Origin: Saccharothrix luteola | Lineage (GTDB): Bacteria > Actinomycetota > Actinomycetes > Mycobacteriales > Pseudonocardiaceae | Assembly: GCF_020859565.1 (NCBI RefSeq) | Contig: NZ_JAJHUO010000007.1 | Location: 62,001 to 126,000 of the forward strand | Reading direction: 5' to 3' | Length of the DNA: 64,000 nucleotides | In this document: piece after piece, positions 59,313 to 64,000 of the stretch | Numbering within the stretch: position 1 is the stretch's first letter | Layout of the letters: each line of letters begins with the position of its first letter | Position numbers and translations under genes: made by a program | The notes under the pieces: model-generated | Seen by the model: only the letters and a program-made list of their open reading frames with translations | What the model was told of the DNA's origin: nothing | The model's database searches: none

Positions 59313-60428
59313 GTGAGCGACCCGCAACTGGACCTCGGCGACATCGCGGCCCTGTTCGACCGGGCCAGACTGCGGATGGCGCGCGAGCTTCGAGGGCTTA
59401 CCCAGGTGCAACTGGCCCGGGAAGTTGGCTCCGTCACGGCGGCCTCGGTCAGCCAGTTCGAGAATGGGCACACCAGGCCCGCCGCATCGACTCTGCGCCG
59501 GCTCTCGGTGGCGCTGCGCGTGCCGCCGTCTTTCTTCGCCGCCCCGGCCCGTCCTCCTGCCCAGGAGCAGCTCGACGGATTCTTTCGAAGCCTCAGGTCC
59601 ACCTCTCCTCGAGATCGCCAGCAAGCACTGGCCTACGTTCACCTTGCACGGGAACTTGCACTCGAGCTCGAAAAATACGTTGCACTGCCGGATCTCAATC
59701 TGCCGCGCGTTCCAGTCGACGAAGGACAGCCCCTACAAGCTGCTGATATCGAACAAGCCGCAGCCCAGGTGCGCAACCATTGGAACGTCCCTCCTGGTCC
59801 AATTCAGGACGTGGTGAGGCTGCTTGAAACGAACGGGATGGTCGTTGTTCGCTTCCGTGTCAGCATCGAGAAAGTCGACGCATTCTGCGTCGACTTCCCT
59901 GACAGGCCCGTCGTCGCCCTGGGGGCCGACAAGGGGTTGCGCGACCGCTCGCGCTTCGACGCAGCCCACGAACTAGGGCACCTCGTCCTGCATGGCGTCC
60001 ATGGCCAGGTCGGCGACAAGGCTACTGAGAATCAAGCCAACGATTTCGCCGCCGCGTTCCTCATGCCAGCCAACGACATCAAACCCGAACTTCCGGCTCG
60101 GCTCGACTGGCCCGCATTGCTCCGACTGAAGGCAAAGTGGCACGTCTCACTGGCGGCCCTGTTGGTCCGAGCAAAGACGCTCGGGGTCATGAGTGAGCAC
60201 ATTTACGCGCAGGCATGGAAAGCCTTGTCGGTGCGTGGATGGCGAAAGGTGGAGCCCGGTCCGCTGGGGAACCCGGAGGCTCCGGTACTACTACGGCGTG
60301 CGCTGGAACTCACGGAAACGACCGGGGTCTCATTTTCCGAGTTTATCCGCCGCTCAGGATTGCCCGAAGCGGACGTTCGCACCCTGCTCAACCGCGATAT
60401 CAGCGAACGGCCGCGTGTGGAGTTTTGA
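59313..60428 (+). CDS. XRE regulator fused to ImmA/IrrE metallopeptidase, probable CBASS regulator
   Basis: A 371-residue fusion. The N-terminal XRE helix-turn-helix (about 17-70) has LRMARELRGLTQVQLAREVG and SVSQFENGHTRPAASTLRRL. The ImmA/IrrE domain (about 145-290) has the zinc site FDAAHELGHLVLHG (HELGH at 219-223) with NQANDFAAAFLMP as the downstream Glu/Asn helix. Separate CapH (repressor) and CapP (ImmA/IrrE protease) genes control some CBASS operons, where CapP cleaves CapH after DNA damage. Here both domains are in one protein, encoded divergently to the CBASS operon, so it may act as a damage-sensing switch for it. GTG start. Confidence 0.87.
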   Translation: MSDPQLDLGDIAALFDRARLRMARELRGLTQVQLAREVGSVTAASVSQFENGHTRPAASTLRRLSVALRVPPSFFAAPARPPAQEQLDGFFRSLRSTSPRDRQQALAYVHLARELALELEKYVALPDLNLPRVPVDEGQPLQAADIEQAAAQVRNHWNVPPGPIQDVVRLLETNGMVVVRFRVSIEKVDAFCVDFPDRPVVALGADKGLRDRSRFDAAHELGHLVLHGVHGQVGDKATENQANDFAAAFLMPANDIKPELPARLDWPALLRLKAKWHVSLAALLVRAKTLGVMSEHIYAQAWKALSVRGWRKVEPGPLGNPEAPVLLRRALELTETTGVSFSEFIRRSGLPEADVRTLLNRDISERPRVEF

Positions 60429-60499
60429 ACTTGACGGCGTGTAGCGCGCAGAGTATTCATGCAGATATTCGAGCAGTATGGGTCACGCCAGTCTCGGTG

Positions 60500-61010
60500 G
60501 CGGTGGGAGGGTGTGTCTACCGGGGGACCGGGTTCGACCCGGCTTCCCTGCGCATCGAAGCGGGATCGCATCCGCCCGGTGGGACTGGCGGCTATCTTGT
60601 GGGAGCCGTGGCGCGCCAGACCACGAATCGCCCCGCCGATCGGCCCGCGGACACGGCCAGGGTCTTCAGATTCACCGCGGGCTCGGGATAGCGCGGTAGC
60701 GGCCAGCGGCCGATGCCGCCGTAGTCGGCCGTCACGGCACCGCCGAGGCCGGGTGGGCGGTGGTGTTGGAGTGCACGGCCAGCGCATAGGCCAGGCCGCG
60801 CTCGGTCAGCACCAGACGGAAGGTGGTCGTGTCGCCGTAGCCCGCGTCCGCGACGACCGATCGGGAAGGCAGGCCCAGCCGGTGATCTCGTCGAGCATGT
60901 CCAGCACCAGCCGCCACTTCCCTCGGTGCCGGACTGCGTCCGGGATCGCGCACCGGTCCGATGGCGAACTTCAGGTGCTGGAGACCTGGTCGAGGCGTCG
61001 CACAACCGAG
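60500..61010 (-). pseudogene. decayed IS701-type transposase
   Basis: Minus-strand pieces in different frames line up with an IS701 transposase: LPSRSVVADAGYGDTTTFRL then VLTERGLAYALAVHSNTTAH, next (other frame) VTADYGGIGRWPLPRYPEPA and GRSAGRFVVWR, and further ARHGSHKIAASPTGRMRSRF. At least two frameshifts and a missing N-terminal half show that it is dead. No terminal repeats were recognised. The rest of the 60.43-61.08 kb interval has no supported gene. Confidence 0.65.
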
Positions 61011-61086
61011 CAGGGATTGGAGCATGCTTTGCGATGACTATGCCGGTGCAATTCCTTCCGATTCGGTGTTGTATGACGTGGGGTCC

Positions 61087-62025
61087 CTACGGACGGCGTT
61101 CAAGGACAGTGGGGTCGACCGTGTAGGGGTGGTCCGGCAGAGCAATCCACGCCGTGTCCCTGACCTCTTTCACTTCTACCTCAACAGGTCGGAAGGTGGC
61201 CCCGGCCAACACTGGCGAGTGGCGTATGACGTCGTCGAACACGACTCGGGACACGATCATCGCGACCACTCCGGGCGAGGAGGTCAAGGCTTCCTTCAGC
61301 GGAGCTGCCTCCAGCAGGCGGAACGCGGTCGTCAGCTGTGTGGAAGTGACCCCGTACGTGTCGAAGGCGACCTCGCCTGCGTGCAGGGTGAGACGCAGAC
61401 GTGTCTGTGCCGCGTCGTGGCTGATGTCGTTGCGTGATCGCACCGCCCGCGCCAGGGCCTTTGGCAGCACCTCTACCAGCGGTGCCTTCGGGTACTCGGG
61501 CGGCACGAGTACAAGTACCCCATCGCCACGGTCCTCGTGGTAGCAGGCGTCCCAAGGCACCCCTGCCGCCGCCAGCGCCTCGACCAGTGCGGCGTACAGT
61601 CCCTCCCTGGTGCCAAGCTGGTGGGGAAGTGTCCGGTCGGGTGCACAGAAGCCCTGCACATCCACGATTACCATGGTTCGATGAACTGCGTGCCAGCCTG
61701 TCCTCGCCGAGGCGTCTATCAGAGCGCGATTTCGGTAGAGGGATCGGTGTACGGGCAGATCGGGCTGGTGCCACGGCGCTGGCAGACCGTCGGGACCGAT
61801 GTTCTGGTTCAACACCAGGTGTAGCAAGGCTTGGAGGCGGCGGAATGGCTGATCCGTTGGCACGGTGATGACGTAGGCAAGAAGGAACAGTGTGACCACG
61901 ACGGTGATGATCAACAGCTCCTGTAACAGGCGGCCATCAATGATCAGCGCACCGATAAGCCCTGCGCTGAGTGTCGCGGCGAGCGGATCGGTGCACCTCC
62001 GTCGAGGTGGCGGGTTCGACGTCAT
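61087..62025 (-). CDS. membrane-anchored nucleotide-cyclase-like protein
   Basis: A 312-residue protein with two N-terminal hydrophobic helices (about 16-33 and 36-53) and a C-terminal domain (about 110-300) of class III cyclase form. VHRTMVIVDVQGFCAPDRTL carries the first metal Asp, and HEDRGDGVLVLVPPEYP the second within RGDG. The base-recognition residues are not readable. Similar stand-alone domains are frequent in actinomycete defence and conflict loci, mostly without known product. With a CBASS operon 2 kb away, a link to cyclic nucleotide signalling (Pycsar-like) is possible but not shown. Confidence 0.65.
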   Translation of the reverse strand: MTSNPPPRRRCTDPLAATLSAGLIGALIIDGRLLQELLIITVVVTLFLLAYVITVPTDQPFRRLQALLHLVLNQNIGPDGLPAPWHQPDLPVHRSLYRNRALIDASARTGWHAVHRTMVIVDVQGFCAPDRTLPHQLGTREGLYAALVEALAAAGVPWDACYHEDRGDGVLVLVPPEYPKAPLVEVLPKALARAVRSRNDISHDAAQTRLRLTLHAGEVAFDTYGVTSTQLTTAFRLLEAAPLKEALTSSPGVVAMIVSRVVFDDVIRHSPVLAGATFRPVEVEVKEVRDTAWIALPDHPYTVDPTVLERRP

Positions 62026-62164
62026 GCCCTGCTACAGCTTTGGCCCGGATGTTGACGCCGCTTTAACAGGTGATCGATGGCGTGCATGCAACAACCTCGT
62101 CGCGGCCGCGGGGAAGATTGTGACCGCGCACAGGTGTATCGCAAGGTCTCAGCGGGCCGCGACG

Positions 62165-62530
62165 TTAGTCGCCCGAACCGATGCGCAGGAACGACTGACG
62201 CACTGAGTCGGCCGCCACGATCTGGGTGACTGCCCGGCTGGGCGGCTCACCCCCAGCCCGGGCTGTGTGCAGCTCGTTCATGGCGGCGAACGGGGTCCGC
62301 TCGGGCACCGTCGTGACGGCGCCACGACGACCGCCGTACCCTCGGCGACGAGCAACCCGTTGGCGAACCCGAGCGTCCTGCGCCGACACGCGCTCGCCGT
62401 GCCCTGAAGTACGACCAGGACGGGCGATTCCTCCAGTTCGCCGATCTCGTGCGCGAGCAACGCGCCGTTGACGAGTACGACCTTGGAGATCCGGTTCGTG
62501 CTCCCGCTGCGCGTCGCGCTGGCTCACGCC
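62165..62530 (-). pseudogene. remnant of a CHAT-domain protein
   Basis: The minus strand holds VVLVNGALLAHEIGELEESP then VLVVLQGTASACRRRT and GLLVAEGTAVVV in one frame, and FAAMNELHTARAGGEPPSRA then VTQIVAADSVRQSFLRIGSG in another. The order resembles the second half of CHAT caspase-like domains, which end with a helix of the G-x-P-x-x-A-L kind. The frame changes near 62320 and the catalytic His/Cys region is not intact. The flanks of the 62.03-62.72 kb interval show nothing else that I can support. Confidence 0.4.
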
Positions 62531-62723
62531 GGAATGAGGGTGACCGGCACACGACCACAGACCACGTCCGCCGCAACGAGCAGCTACGCTCGGTCTACCT
62601 GCAGCCGACAGTGTCCAAGCAGAGATGATGGCCCTGAGGTACACCGCCAGTTACCCACCGGGACGCCACCCGAATCGGGTCTTCACAGCGGTGACCGCGA
62701 CGAAGATGTTATGTAGTGAATGA

Positions 62724-63902
62724 CTAGAGGTTGAGGTCGATCCAGACTGCGGCGTGGTCGGAGGCGCTGTGTCGGGATGAGGTGATCTCGGGGTAGATGT
62801 CCCACTGTTGCGGTGGGTTGGTGTTGTCGGGGTCGCCCCAGAGTCCTGTGCGGAACACTCCGCCCGTTGTGGTGAGGTCGGCGAGTTCGGGTGAGACGAG
62901 GATGTAGTCCAGGCGGTTGCGCAGGCTGCACGACTGGAACGTGCCGGGGCGTGGGCCGGTGTCGAAACCCGGCAGGTCGGCGGTGTCGACCAGCGGTGTT
63001 CCGGGGCCGAGGAGTGGTTCAAGGGTGGGGTGTTGGGGTGGGGTGTCGTTGGTGGGGCCTTTGTTGAGGTCACCTAGCACGGCGACGAGTTCGGCACCGT
63101 CTGTACGGAGCCGGTCGTAGATCTCGCGCACTCGGGTGGCCTGCCTGCGGCGTAGGGGGTCGGGGTCACCGCTGGAGAACGACTGGCTCTTGAAGTGGTT
63201 GAGCAGCAGGAACAACTCGCGTCCGCCGGGCAGTCGCAACTGGTAGACCGGGCAGTCCCGGCTGAATAGCGCACGCCCGGTGTCGGACTGTGGGTCGGGG
63301 TCATCGACATGGCTGTGCACCGACTCGATGGATACTCGGGCGGTGGTCATCAGGCCGACGTCGATGCCGCGCGGGTCGTTGCCGTCGACCAGCATGGCGT
63401 GGGCGTAGTGGCGATCGAGCAGGGCGGCGTTGAACCGCACCAGCGAGGGCCGGTGCTCGGCCTCCACCAGGCACAGGATGTCGGCTGCCACGTCGTTGAT
63501 CACCTTGGCGGTCATGCGGGTCGCGTTCTCGTCGACCGGCTCGGTGATCAGATCGACCCAGCCGATCCAGTCACCACGCCCGCCAGCCACGATCACGGCG
63601 TCACCACCGGCGGGTTGTTTGAGGAAGTCGCCGCGGTTCTCCCGCAACAACGCCCACGCTTCGAACGGGCGGGGATTGAGCACCAGCCGCCCGCTCTGAT
63701 CACGAACGAGCACTTGAAGAATCTCCAGGGCCTGCAGCATGTCCTGCTTGTCGTCGTCGGTGTAGACGGTCTTGGCGGACAGGGTGGTGAACCGGCCGTA
63801 GGCAGCCAGGACCGGCTCGCCCTCAGCCCACGTCGTGGTGTCGAGGGCCTTGGCCCGTTCGAACAGGTTCTCGACGTTGAAGGTCGCGAGCCGGATGGCC
63901 AT
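62724..63902 (-). CDS. endonuclease/exonuclease/phosphatase-family protein
   Basis: A 392-residue EEP-fold metal hydrolase. It starts MAIRLATFNVENLFERAKAL, with the N-terminal Asn and Glu motifs; ILCLVEAEHRPSL supplies the metal Glu, LFLLLNHFKSQSF the Asn-His, VAVLGDLNKGP the Asp-x-Asn, and SASDHAAVWIDL the closing Ser-Asp-His. All catalytic positions are present. The nearest relatives in my memory are stand-alone nucleases of actinomycete accessory regions; a phosphatase role is equally possible. ATG after GAGGA. The last 98 bases of the window past its start hold no feature that I can support. Confidence 0.9.
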   Translation of the reverse strand: MAIRLATFNVENLFERAKALDTTTWAEGEPVLAAYGRFTTLSAKTVYTDDDKQDMLQALEILQVLVRDQSGRLVLNPRPFEAWALLRENRGDFLKQPAGGDAVIVAGGRGDWIGWVDLITEPVDENATRMTAKVINDVAADILCLVEAEHRPSLVRFNAALLDRHYAHAMLVDGNDPRGIDVGLMTTARVSIESVHSHVDDPDPQSDTGRALFSRDCPVYQLRLPGGRELFLLLNHFKSQSFSSGDPDPLRRRQATRVREIYDRLRTDGAELVAVLGDLNKGPTNDTPPQHPTLEPLLGPGTPLVDTADLPGFDTGPRPGTFQSCSLRNRLDYILVSPELADLTTTGGVFRTGLWGDPDNTNPPQQWDIYPEITSSRHSASDHAAVWIDLNL

Positions 63903-64000
63903 GACGACGTCCTCGATTCGCAGCGGCGGCGATGCGGTGCGCCACACCGGACAACGCCGACGCACCACGGTGTCTTACCTCTCCCGTCGCCGACAACGTC

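Noticed and set aside
60215..60691. Plus-strand frames overlapping the end of the XRE-ImmA gene
   Set aside because: Out-of-frame shadows of that gene and of the IS701-like relic; composition and lack of motifs argue against coding.

Overview
The window is very GC-rich (about 70 percent or more over most of its length), its genes are tightly packed with frequent 4-base start/stop overlaps and GTG starts, and it carries Rrf2, TetR, ECF41, MMPL, ESX-type and LAL-type genes. This suggests a filamentous actinomycete, probably of the Pseudonocardiales (Saccharothrix/Lentzea/Actinosynnema-like). The genus is inference from gene content, not from a marker gene.

Layout. (1) 1-23.4 kb is mostly ordinary chromosome: a membrane protein cut by the window edge, a DUF2269-like protein, a pentapeptide protein, recQ, a ScoMcrA-like phosphorothioate-dependent HNH endonuclease, an AAA ATPase, an AraC regulator, a secreted intradiol dioxygenase with a chitin-binding tail, a cold-shock gene, an ESX-type secretion substrate locus (11.0-13.7 kb), an Rrf2/NmrA pair, a TetR/MMPL pair, a MoxR/VWA operon and a VOC/ECF41 pair. 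(2) 24.2-49.6 kb is a biosynthetic gene cluster without PKS or NRPS genes. It holds a phenazine-type shikimate branch (class II DAHP synthase, PhzE-like ADIC synthase, PhzD-like isochorismatase, EntA/DhbA-like dehydrogenase), which should give 3-hydroxyanthranilate. It also holds the aspartate-derived route of grixazone type (aspartate kinase, GriI-like aldolase, GriH-like cyclase), which should give 3-amino-4-hydroxybenzoate. A PaaK-like adenylating ligase and an amidohydrolase-fold protein, the gene pair known from benzoxazole pathways, sit between them in the same operon. Three flavin monooxygenases, an O-methyltransferase, two cupins, a nitroreductase, a DsbA-like protein, an MFS exporter and two LuxR regulators complete it. 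I infer a hybrid benzoxazole or amide made from two different aminohydroxybenzoates. (3) 49.6-64 kb is an accessory region: an Rhs remnant with a HEAT-repeat partner, an XRE/TPR regulator, a tyrosine integrase, decayed transposases, a type III CBASS operon (CD-NTase, HORMA, TRIP13-like ATPase, nuclease-SAVED effector), a divergent XRE-ImmA/IrrE protease gene, a membrane-anchored nucleotide-cyclase-like protein, a CHAT remnant and an endonuclease/exonuclease/phosphatase-family protein.

Regulation. A 26-base sequence occurs perfectly at both ends of the biosynthetic cluster, in opposite orientation, each time about 76 bases before a start codon that it points toward. Degenerate copies with a CACGTG core precede other cluster genes at similar spacing, so it looks like the binding site of a pathway regulator. 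The first LuxR regulator carries a TTA codon near its start, which may tie the cluster to a bldA-like tRNA.

No tRNA, rRNA or CRISPR array was seen. Family assignments come from reading motifs in the translations. No database search was possible.
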